This document shows positions 42,772 through 52,639 of a DNA stretch of 64,000 nt, piece by piece (within the stretch, counting starts at the first letter, position 1; each line of letters starts with the position of its first letter). The position numbers and the translations under genes are program-made. Source of the DNA: Pictodentalium vernedei. Taxonomy: Eukaryota; Mollusca; Scaphopoda; Dentaliida; Dentaliidae. Under the pieces are notes generated by a model that did not search any database, was not told the origin of the DNA, and saw only the letters and a list, made by a program, of their open reading frames with translations. The DNA lies in NCBI GenBank assembly GCA_031216915.1, contig CM062288.1:183360596-183424595 (forward strand), in the 5' to 3' direction.

Positions 42772-43026
42772 GATCAGTCTATCCTTATGGTACATCTCCA
42801 GGGTACCATACAAACAGCAGTTCTTACCAGAGAGCACCATCCTTTCCATCCACACCATTTCATGGAGTTGCTGAGAGAAATGTACCATTTGCTCAGTATC
42901 CAGTTACAGGTTTTCCTACACATTCCAATACTGCTAATCAAGAGAGACCTGCGATTGGTAGAAATGTAGTTCAAGGACAGCAGGTGTCTAGATTCTCTTG
43001 GCCAGCTCATACTTATCCCCCTGAAA
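42772..43026 (+). CDS. DMRT internal exon 3 (of those seen)
   Basis: Acceptor TTTTCATTTCAG, donor GTAAGT at 43,027. The exon is 255 bp, phase 1 at both ends, fully open in the DMRT frame. It starts GSVYPYGTSPGYHTNSSSY and ends FSWPAHTYPPE. It is rich in Pro, Ser, Tyr and Thr, consistent with a disordered regulatory tail. Its neighbours have matching phase, and the consensus donor supports it. A hairpin element begins about 16 bp after the donor. Confidence 0.82.
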
Positions 43027-43041
43027 GTAAGTGCTGTGTTG

Positions 43042-43208
43042 AGTAATATAAAAATAATGACCTGGCTTGAGGGTAACACTACAGATTGTCTCCCCGACGA
43101 ACCAATATCTCCCAACGTCCCGAGGCATAAGCCGAGGGAGACATTGGTTCCAAGAGCAGCAATCTGCAACATTACCTTCAAGCCAGGTCATTATTACTTT
43201 TATTATAC
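43042..43208. mobile_element. Hairpin MITE directly after the exon donor
   Basis: Left arm AATAATGACCTGGCTTGAGG; right arm CTTCAAGCCAGGTCATTATT. Imperfect inner arms contain GATTGTCTCCC and GGGAGACA. A related half copy lies at 43,598-43,700. Confidence 0.88.
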
Positions 43209-44845
43209 CAATGGTTTTACACCCCCTCTCCCCCCCCCCCCCCCCCCCCCACCAGTCAGATGAATTTGAAAAAACTGATACAACTCTATACTAGTACTAG
43301 AGCAATTGATTTCATGTTCAACTCAAGAGTTTCAACTAGCCAGGATACAATATTGTACATTGAACCTAGAATAATATAGGTCATACGTAAGAGAGATAAT
43401 GCAACATGAAAGTTTCTTCTATGGTTGTTTCCAGTATCATTTTCAGGGTTTGGGGAACCTCAACCCAAGTGGGAGAGATTGCCGAAAATGTCACACAAGA
43501 ATATTATCCGCAAAGGGAATATTGCAGTATGGCAAATGAAATAGAATGACAGATTACTATAGGCTTTTAAAATGAGGTATTTTAATATAAAAAAAGATGA
43601 TCTGGTTCGAGATGGACATTGCAGATTGTCTCCCAAGGAACACATTTTCTCCCCCCACTGCATGTGCAGCATATGTGTGTCCCGGGTGAGATAGCAGGGG
43701 GAGACAGATGTATCCTACCCCACCCATGTGACGTTATACATTTATAACATTATTATGACGTTATGCATATCGTATCAGTTTCTTCGTACCAACTAATTCA
43801 TATTGATGTCATCGGAATGCAGCGTGATCACAGTTCAATGCTCTAAAACTCTTCAACCCTCAAGCTGCCACCATTCCTAATCGATTTCGTGGTATATACC
43901 TTTGGTATATACATAACTTGTGCATGCTCTTTCCACTGGTGTCATCAGTTTCTCAAAACAACGAATACAAAATGAGTTGATTGAATCAGTATGTGACTCC
44001 CGATTACCTCTGGCTAATGTAATTGCTGCATGGTGGGGGGGGGGTCGGGGGGGGGGGGGGGGGAAATCATCCTTGATGAGTCTGAAGGTGGGAATGGGGA
44101 AATCTTGCCCCTCAGGTGAGAATTTCCATCCCACCTCCAGCCTCATCTGGGATTATAATAGTCTCCTGAGGTGGCAGCTGTGGGAGACAATGATTCCTAT
44201 GGAAGATTATCCACAATGTCCACATCGAGCAGGCCTGTCATTCTGAGGAGGGCGATTGCCCTCGACCACTATCACCCCCACCTGGATGGAAAATTCAGCA
44301 GACAGTGATCACCCACCTCCCCATATATTGCGGGCAACAGAATGGAGTTGGGCTATTGTTTCAGTAGAGAGAAAATGTGGTTATAATTCGCAAACAGAGA
44401 CAGTAATACTGTATAGCAGAGTAAATGTGCACTTATTTGAATAGGACTATAACACATTCCCAATTTTACTCAGTTATGTCAGCCGATTTCTTTGTGCATG
44501 CAGACATGTGTATAATGTAAACAGTGGCTGTCATTGCTATAAACGAAAACAGAGTAAAACATGCGACGTTTCTTTGAAATTCAGTGTTGCTAATATTGTA
44601 ATGTATAATCCCACATTTAAATCTGATACTGAACATGTCATGATGCCATTAAGAATACAGTCTATATATATAATAGTATTATATGATTCATGATGAAAGT
44701 TATACACACGTGAATGATATGATACTATTAATACTACTGGTAATACTAGAATAGTCCTCAGTAGCCTCCTTAGCTCAATTAAAAAAAAATAGCCCTCCTG
44801 GGCCTAATTAAGAAAGATGGTTATGGCCCTCCTTCAATTTTGATT

Positions 44846-45410
44846 ATTTATTTATTTATTTATTTATTGGTGTTTAACTGGTTGAGGGCAACATTATTTT
44901 TGATGGTTTGAATTTGTTCATCAAAATTTGTTTTATTAGAAATTATTGAAGAGTGCCCTCAGGCACTCTTCAATAATTTCTGATAAAACAAATTTATATA
45001 AACAGAATATTATTTGTGTTTGACTGAGTATGAAACATGTGCAAGGCAAACATTGGCTTTTGCTCTGGTATCCTCATGTTTTTCAAAGCCCTGATAGTGG
45101 CTTCTAGCACTCAACCAGTTAAGGTCACATACTTATGCACAATGGCTAATCATGACCGTGACAGTGTTACGGGTGGAGGAAGCCGGAGTACCCGGAGAGA
45201 ACCACTGAGCAACAACGAACAGCTGCCAGTTCCCCAAAACCGTAACTCCGCACAGCAGCACAGGCAGGGTTGAAGACATGCGCACCACCGATGTGCAGTA
45301 CGCCTTAGTGCCCCCACATGGATAATCAGGGTTAAGTGCCTTGCCCAGGAATCGACTGCTCAGACGGTCACCCATCCGAGGAATAACCAGGCTCGACATT
45401 AACTTCGGTG
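44846..45410 (-). mobile_element. SINE with nested hairpin insertion
   Basis: It starts on the plus strand with an (ATTT)n tail and GGTGTTTAACTGGTTGAGG. It is interrupted by a 73-bp near-perfect hairpin at 44,924-44,996 (ATTGAAGAGTGCC, GGCACTCTTCAAT) plus extra sequence, then resumes at about 45,105 (GTGTTACGGGTGGAGGAAGC, then TTAAGTGCCTTGCCCAGG). Confidence 0.7.
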
Positions 45411-46115
45411 ATCTGACGAGAACCTCAATTTTGATAAAAAGCAGTATTTTATTGTACCAACTGAGTTGTGTTTATAATGGTAACATAAATTTCCAGCTGC
45501 ATATAACAACAAATTCAATAGTCACTTTGATTTAGGAAAATGTTTAATCATCATTCCATCACCTCATTTTTCTGGCTTTGACATTTATAAACTCACATTG
45601 TTTACATTCATACTGTTTTTACAGTTGTAGAAAAATATTTGGATTGGATTTCACATTTCTCAAATTCACTTTACATCTGGTGTTTCCTTGATGCATCTTT
45701 GGGACATCTTGGTCTGAGTTTAGAGGGTGTTACAGTTTATCAGTTCCCCAAGAGGAATGAATAACAGCCCATGAGTTTATTACTGGCCCAAGACAAAGTC
45801 GTTAATAAGCCAAAGGGCTGTTATTCAGTCCTCAAAGGCCATTAATAAACCGGGACACCTGACAGAATCAGGTTATTACTATTATTACCTTGACCGTAAG
45901 CAGTTGGTGGGCTGTTAATGAATTTTGTTTTACTTTCCTGCTAAACTCTGTTGATAAACTAGAGAACGCCCGCTAAAGGGGTAATAATAAAGGATAATGC
46001 AGTCAGCCCATAGTATTCAGCTAGATAATAGCTGACCATTATCTGACAAAATATCTTGGGTTTTGGGTTGAGTATATTATCTGACTTAAAACCCACTTTA
46101 CATTAAATTCTTGTT

Positions 46116-46579
46116 TTAACCCTTTACCTAACATGAAAGGCAGATGACACTTGCAAACAAAGATCTTGAATGACTAATTGTTTTCATTTTTTGCATCAAA
46201 ACTATAGCTTATGACCACTCATTGGAACGAGCTCAATGAGGGGTCATAAGCTATGTTTTGGAAACAAAAAATGAAAACTGAATGGTGATTTTTACCTGCG
46301 TCGCCAGCGGCAAAGCAGGTCTAGTAACCGCTCGACTCCATCCGTCAGTCCGTCATTCCGTCAGTCCATCCAAAACACTTTTTCTGTCAAAGTTTTCTTG
46401 GCTTCTATGAAAGGGAATGATTTTATATTTGGTCTGCTGCTTCATAATGATGAGTTGTATCGGGTATCTAATTTTCAGATCTGTTGCATGCAGCGAGGCA
46501 GGTCCAGACCCGGTATTGGTCTTGGCTTGTTGTGAATAGCGTTGGCTGGTTTCGGCCGTTACGTCAGGTAAAGTGTTAA
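46116..46579. mobile_element. piggyBac-type MITE, subfamily B, split by a nested element
   Basis: TTAACCCTTTACCTAACATG at the left, GTCAGGTAAAGTGTTAA at the right, with the usual core (AACGAGCTCAATGAGG, centre shortened). At 46,294 the sequence GATTTTT is broken by 237 bp of another element and resumes TGTGAATAGCGTTGG, as expected from intact copies (GATTTTTGAGAATAGCG at 50,474). Confidence 0.9.
46294..46530 (+). mobile_element. Helentron-like non-autonomous element, nested in a MITE
   Basis: It starts ACCTGCGTCGCCAGCGGC and ends GGTATTGGTCTTGGCTTGT, with a subterminal inverted GCAGGT. Copies with the same ends lie at 52,333-52,592, and the left end recurs at 51,715. No target duplication; it sits between T residues, as Helentrons do. 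Confidence 0.7.
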
Positions 46580-46986
46580 TGAGAAAAAAATTATTTTATC
46601 ACACCGTAGAAAATTAAAATTTGATATATGAATGCTGGTAGTTCATGTTGTGATCGGAGAGTTATCATTAAGGATAACTCAACTAAAACAACAGCATTTA
46701 TGTTTCAGGAGAAACGCGAGGTAAAACTACATCATGTCATGTTGAATGTTTGTATTAGAACAATAGCTGTGTATTATTTGTAGAGATGGGCAAAACCGAA
46801 AAACCAAACTGATACCGATCTCATGGGGATACCAAAACACGGAACCGAACCCATTACTGAATACTGAAACTGCTTGAATTTTCATATTTTCCTACATTCA
46901 CTACTGTTAAGATCTTGTTGAGGCTTGATAGTTGAGTTCAGTTTTATGAAACAAGTGTCTGATTTTCTTTTCAGTTTTGTTAACCA

Positions 46987-47238
46987 TTAACCCTTTACCC
47001 AACGAATCGCCCGCATCCGTCCACGTAATATTCAGATTCAGCAGCTGAAAAAATATTATTTGTCTAAAAAATTACAACAAAACCATATCATGTGACCCCT
47101 CTTTGGAACGAGCTCGTTGAGCCCGTTCCAATGAGGGGTCACATGATATGGTTTTGTTGAAATTGTTCGAAAAAAAATTTAAAAAACGATATTTAAATTA
47201 ATAAATTTTGATAACGTCTGCGTTGGGTAAAGGTTTAA
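46987..47238. mobile_element. piggyBac-type palindromic MITE, subfamily A
   Basis: TTAACCCTTTACCCAACGAA to GTTGGGTAAAGGTTTAA, with the central AACGAGCTCGTTGAGC palindrome and CATATCATGTGACCCCTC arms. Confidence 0.92.
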
Positions 47239-47450
47239 GAGCCTGGAAAATTATCCTGAATTCCTACTAGACTGTAACAGATGCTTGTCCAGTTTCTTAG
47301 CAGTGATTTCTTGTCAAGTCTTGGTTGTGCAAAAATGAGATTTGTTTGCAGTGGGTTTTAACTCACAGATATTGCTCAAATCTAGTCATGGTTGCTTCAC
47401 AGCAGCCATGACTAGATTCGATGAAAAATATCTTTAAAATACTCAGCAGG

Positions 47451-47699
47451 TTAACCCTTTACCCAACGAATCGGTCGCATCCTCCCGCGTAATATGAAAA
47501 TTCAGCAGTTGAAAAAATATTATTTTTCAAAACATTTCAACAAAACCTTATCATGTGACCCTTCGTTGGAACGAGCTCGTCGAGCTCATTCCAATGAGGG
47601 GTTACATGATATGGTTTTGTTGAAATTTTTGAAAAATTGGAAAAAAATGATATTTAAAATAATAAATTTTGATATCATCTGCGTTGGGTAAAGGGTTAA
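47451..47699. mobile_element. piggyBac-type palindromic MITE, subfamily A
   Basis: TTAACCCTTTACCCAACGAA to GCGTTGGGTAAAGGGTTAA, centre AACGAGCTCGTCGAGCTC. Confidence 0.92.
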
Positions 47700-47854
47700 A
47701 GGTTAATGCCAGTGAAATGAAAAAATACATCCATTTTTAGTTAACCTGGAAAGGGGAGATTATCTTATCAGTCTTTGTTTGCCATATGTATTCATTGTCC
47801 CTCATCGTCATGATCTCAAGTAACTTTGTCTATGTGGGACATGTGCAAATTTCT

Positions 47855-48190
47855 TGTAATCCTCTACCCAACAAAAATTTCGGACAATACTTGCAAAACA
47901 AAATCTCTGTTTAACTAGAAACTTTCAGTTTTGCCTCCAAAACATAGATTTAACCACTTATTGGGTGAGGCTTAATGGATCAACTTTGAATGGAGGGTCT
48001 GAATTTCAAGTTTGTTTTGCCCTTTACCCAACGTAACTGCAAAAAGCGGCCAGTGCTGTTCACAAAAATTACCTATTCCATTTTCATTATTGTCTCAGAA
48101 AGATTATCAATGAGATCATTCCAATGAGGGGTCATAAGCTACATTTTTGAGACAAAAAATGAAAAAATTTAGTTATTCAAGAATTTTGTT
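47855..48190. mobile_element. Decayed piggyBac-type MITE fragments, subfamily B
   Basis: TCTACCCAAC..CTTGCAAA and CCTTTACCCAACGTAACTGC, then CATTCCAATGAGGGGTCATA and GAGACAAAAAATGAAAAA. Ends are not intact. Confidence 0.65.
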
Positions 48191-48237
48191 GCAAGTGTCT
48201 TCTGTTCACCATAGGAGCCCTCATTATTAACACCCAT

Positions 48238-48239
48238 AT

Positions 48240-48270
<31 letters not shown>

Positions 48271-48720
48271 TTCATTCATTTATTTTTTGGTGTTTAGCAA
48301 CACTTTTGATAGACTGAGTCACCTCATGTCTGACAGTTTTATGGGTGGAGGATGCCAGAGTACCCAGAGAGAACCACCGAGCAGTGGCGAGCATCTGTCA
48401 GACTCCTCAACATACTAACTCTACACATACAGGGTTAGCATTGGTTGAAGTCAAGTGAACCATTATCATCGTGCAATATACCTTAGTACACAGTACCACT
48501 GTGTCTTCACATGGACAATCAGGATTAAGTACCTTGCCCAAGGACACAATGCAGTTACCCCTGGCAGGGATGAAACCGTAGACCTTTCAATTAAGTCCAA
48601 TGCCGTAACCACTTAGCCACGATTAAGTGCCTTGCCCAAGGACACAATGCAGTTACCCCTGGCAGGGATGAAACCGTAGACCTTTCATTTAAGTCCAATG
48701 CCATAACCACTTAGCCACCA
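48238..48720 (-). mobile_element. SINE, full length, with a tandemly duplicated head
   Basis: (TTTA)n at 48,238-48,288 is the tail. GTGTTTAGCAACACTTTTGA, GGGTGGAGGATGCCAGAGTA and AGTACCTTGCCCAAGGACAC form the body. The head-proximal 98 bp (TTAAGTGCCTTGCCCAAGG to ACTTAGCCAC) is repeated at about 48,623-48,718. Confidence 0.82.
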
Positions 48721-48844
48721 CGCTTCCTTGAAGAAGGTATGCTCAAAATCAGTTTATAAATTGGTATGCAGCATGCTTGTGTATATGAAATTTAAATTTG
48801 TCCCGATCAAGTCTCTTGAGTGCATTTGTGGGCTCTTTGTGCAA

Positions 48845-49092
48845 GTCAGAAAATAATCAGACTGTCATCTGCAAAATGAGGTCCCCTGAGGGTAAATTTA
48901 GTGATGCTACCCTGCACAGCAGCGTAGCATCTCTAAATTTACCCTCTGTGAACCTCAATCTGAATCAGGGTCTCAAAACAAAACAGAAAGAGGTGCCCAG
49001 AGGATAAATTGGCCCACTGTATGGGATGCCATCATCAAATTCACCCTGTGGGGACCTCATTCTGCAAATGTCAGACTGCTTATTTTCAGACC
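48845..49092. mobile_element. MITE with GTCATCTGCAAAATGAGG termini, copy 1
   Basis: GTCAGAAAATAATCAGACTG at the left and CAGACTGCTTATTTTCAGAC at the right are inverted. An inner palindrome GGTAAATTTAGTGATGCTAC meets GTAGCATCTCTAAATTTACC. Copy 2 lies at 57,703-57,952. Confidence 0.88.
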
Positions 49093-49249
49093 TGTCTTTG
49101 TGAGAATGAATTTTAAGATGAGGAGTAATATGAGGAAAGTTCTTCGAAAGTCTAGCTCTATTCATGACATGGTGGGAAGAATGTTTTCACATGAAGCATT
49201 CTTGGGGTGATGGGAGATGAAAATTTGTGCAAGTCAAATTTCTGGACTC

Positions 49250-49860
49250 AGTTTTGATCTAATGGTGGGAACACAAATTTTAACATAAAGAATTAAGAGG
49301 ATGTTTTAAAAAAAACACTCTTTCAAAAATATAGGCATATAAAATCATTTGATATTTGGTATATCGAATCATGCTTATTGTCATGAGATAGAAGTTTGTT
49401 CACATTCAAGCCTCTAAATTCATATTTGGGCTCTCTGTGAGAGCCTAAACATTTTACAGTGTTAGGAAAATATCTTTAAAAGAAATCCTCTCAACACCCA
49501 GTACACAGACTTTTAGATATGATGCATTAACAGGAAATGGGAAATACAAGTTTGTTCAAATAAAGTCACTCGTTTCATATTTGGACCTGCTAACTGAGCC
49601 TGGACCCCCACATATAGTGTTTTATGAGGAACATTTTGAAATCTTCTTTCCAAACACTAATAGGTTATAAATCATTTGATATTTGGTATCCATAAGAGGC
49701 CGAAATATGAACCCAGGGACTTGATTTGAACAAACTTGAAACTACTCCCCCCAGTAAGGATGTTTTATACCAAATATCAAAAGAATCTGATTGGTGGTTC
49801 TAGAGAAGATTTTGTTAATTTTCTTGACAGAATGTTTTCAATTACTGAAAGTGTTAAAAT
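49250..49860. repeat. Diverged tandem units of the 24-kb family
   Basis: CATTTGATATTTGGTAT, AAGTTTGTTCA.A and AGAGCCTAAA-type blocks recur about every 180 bp. Confidence 0.7.
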
Positions 49861-50091
49861 GGACATCCCATATGGTACCCTATGATACAAATTTTGCAAT
49901 AATTTGGGCCATTCAGTTCTCTTGGTCCTAAGGATGATTCACACCCAATAACAATTTTCTGTCCTGTGCAGTTTTGGAAATGTGGGAATTTGAAAAGGTT
50001 TCTAATTTTAGCTCCAGGGGTTCCCACAGGCATGTGGGACAATTTCTTTTGACCCAATAATACTGCATACTAAATTTGTTCCAAATTGACC

Positions 50092-50213
50092 CAAAAACAT
50101 AGGGGTCATAACCTATGTTTTTGAGACAAAAAATGAAAAAATAATGAAAATTAAGTGCCGATTTTTGAGAATAACACTGGCCGGCTTTAACCGTTATGTT
50201 GGGTAAAGGGTTA
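50092..50213. mobile_element. Half piggyBac-type MITE, subfamily B
   Basis: Only the right half remains, from GGGGTCATAACCTATGTTTT to ATGTTGGGTAAAGGGTTAA. Confidence 0.82.
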
Positions 50214-50277
50214 ATATAATCATGTGAAATTTTTTTTACTATTATTATACTCTTTTTCTCATTGGATATTTAACAGC

Positions 50278-50528
50278 TTAACCCTTTACCTAACATGAAA
50301 AGCAGACGACACTTGCAAAAAAAATTCTTGAATAACTAATTTTTTTCATTTTTTGTCTCAAAAACATAGGTTATGACCCCTCGTTGGAACGAGCTCGACG
50401 AGCTCGTTCCAACGAGGGGTCATAACCTATGTTTTTGAGACAAAAAATGAAAATATTTTGAAAATTAATTGGCGATTTTTGAGAATAGCGTTGGCCGGTT
50501 TTGGCCGTTACGTTGGGTAAAGGGTTAA
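50278..50528. mobile_element. piggyBac-type palindromic MITE, subfamily B, best copy
   Basis: TTAACCCTTTACCTAACATG to CGTTGGGTAAAGGGTTAA. About 50 bp on each side of the centre GAGCTCGACGAGCTC are near-perfectly complementary (TTTTTTGTCTCAAAAACATA and its complement). Confidence 0.93.
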
Positions 50529-51714
50529 GCCTTGCATGAAATTTCTCTGGAACACATGACATGTTGGGTAGTTGGGGGGGGGTGCTAGAGCCCCCCCTCC
50601 CCACCCCCTCCCTGTCAGGGAGGGTTAGCCACCCTATCAGGGAAATTGGCCAAATTCACTGTGGAGATAAAATTATGCAAACACCATAAAGATAGAGATA
50701 ATATTCCCTAAGACCCGTAAAACGTGCACAAAAGGAATGACGACATGATGGGCATAAAAGCACTGTGGCATAGACAGAGTTAATTACATTGTGAGATTTC
50801 TATTTTAGTTTGATATAAGAAACTCAATACACAATCACTGGTCTACACACATCTAGTGTCTGTTTTGAATTATATCGTACTTATTAAATTTGTGGCTTGT
50901 GGAATTAGGGCATCAAAAACAGGTGTTAAACAGGCGATTTGCCATGACACTGTTTTTTGATACCCTAGTTCCACAAGCCATAATTTTTTTTGCATTTTTT
51001 GTTTTGACTCTCTGAAATCCTCTAGAGACACAGATAGTGCAACTTTTTCCCAATAATTAAAACAAAAATTCTCCCACCAGGCCAAAGCATGGATGGCCTG
51101 GTGCATCTGGGGACTCTCTAGCAACCCCCCAACCCTTCCCCCCCACCCACCCACCCCTACCCCACCCTGTCCAAGATCATAGCCCCCGCATTCGCATTAG
51201 GGAAATCCTGGTGCCACCCCCTGGAGAGGGACATTATGACACAACCTTCGAAAGACTGGCAGTAATTTTCCTGAAACAACAAGGCAAAAGCAATACTATT
51301 GACTGCAGACTTTTTGCAATTGTAAATGCCTTCCACATTTTGTATGGTCTCCCTGTCTGATGTTTTCTGTATGTTTTAACATAGGTGGGTGGGGGGATAA
51401 CAAGGAATGGATATCTTCCACCTGAGCTTGATGACTCCCATAGACATTCATAAGACCTTTGTAGCCATTGTTTGGACTTTGTAATTGATAGGAGCATGAA
51501 AATGTCAATAAATCCTGTATATTTTTTCCAAATGGCAGCTATGTGTTTTGAGTTGTAATTGCTGGAATGGTTTTAAGATTCACTGGTTGTTATTTTAAGG
51601 GCTATAACTTCAAATGAAATTTGTTTTCCCTTCCATGTTTTTTATATTTTTTGGCATAGGTTGATGAAGTGTAAATAAAACCTATTTAAATTTTTCCAAA
51701 TGGTTGCTGTTTTA

Positions 51715-52592
51715 TACCTGTGTCACCAGCGGCAGAGCAGGTCTAGTAACCGCTCGACTCCGACCGTCAGTCCGTCCAAAACACTTCTTCCGTCAAAGTT
51801 TTCTTGGCTTCTCTGAAAGGGAATAATTTTATATTTAGTCTGCTGCTTCATAATGATGAGTTGTATCGTGTATCTAATTTTCAGATCTGCCATGCAGCCA
51901 CTTCCTGTTTGCCGATACTTTGAAATTTGACTGTACTCACTGAACATTGAAATTTTTCATCACATTTTTCTCGGCTTCTATGTGACGGATTCATTCCATA
52001 TTTCACCTGCAGCTTGATAATGTTTAGTTGTATCGTGTATGCAATTTTCAGATCTGCTGTGCAGCCACTTCCTCTTTGCCGATACTTTGAAATTTTACTG
52101 GACTCACTGAACATTGAAATTTTTCGTCACACTTTTCTCGGCTTCTATGCGACGGATTCATTCCATATTTCACCTGCAGCTTGATAATATTGAGTTGTAT
52201 CGTGTATGCAATTTTCAGATCTGTCGTGCAACCAATTCCTGTTTGCCCATACTTTGAAATTTTACTGTACCCACTGAACATTGAAATTTTTCGTCAAACT
52301 TTTCTCGGCTTCTATGCAATGGATTGATTTTTACCTGCGTCGCCAGCGGCAGAGCAAGTCTAGTAACTGCTTGACTCCGTCTGTCAGTCCGTCCATCAGT
52401 CCGTCCATCCATCAGTCCGTCCGAAACACTTCTTCCGTCAAAGTTTTCTTGGCTTCTATGAAAGGGAATGATTTTATATTTGGTCTGCTGCTTCATAATG
52501 ATGAGTTGTATCGTATATCTAATTTTCAGATCTGCTGTGCAGCCATTGCATGCAGCGACGCAGGTCCAGACCCGGTATTGGTCTTGGCTTGT
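51715..52592 (+). mobile_element. Helentron-like elements with a 167-bp tandem core
   Basis: The left end (ACCTGTGTCACCAGCGGC) at 51,715 is followed by about three core units with period 167 (TTTTCTCGGCTTCTATG.GACGGATTC, GTATCGTGTATGCAATTTTC). A second copy with both ends and one core unit lies at 52,333-52,592. Structure of flank, variable tandem core and flank is that of bivalve pearl/HINE elements. Confidence 0.7.
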
Positions 52593-52639
52593 TTCAATGA
52601 CAATTTGATAAAAATGCAGTAAATATAAATGTTCTTATC

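Noticed and set aside
45037-45399. ORFs on both strands
   Set aside because: They lie inside a SINE body.
52281-52622. Plus-strand 113-residue ORF and the repeated 77-residue minus ORFs at 51,881-52,281
   Set aside because: They follow the 167-bp tandem period and encode no known domain; repeat artefact.
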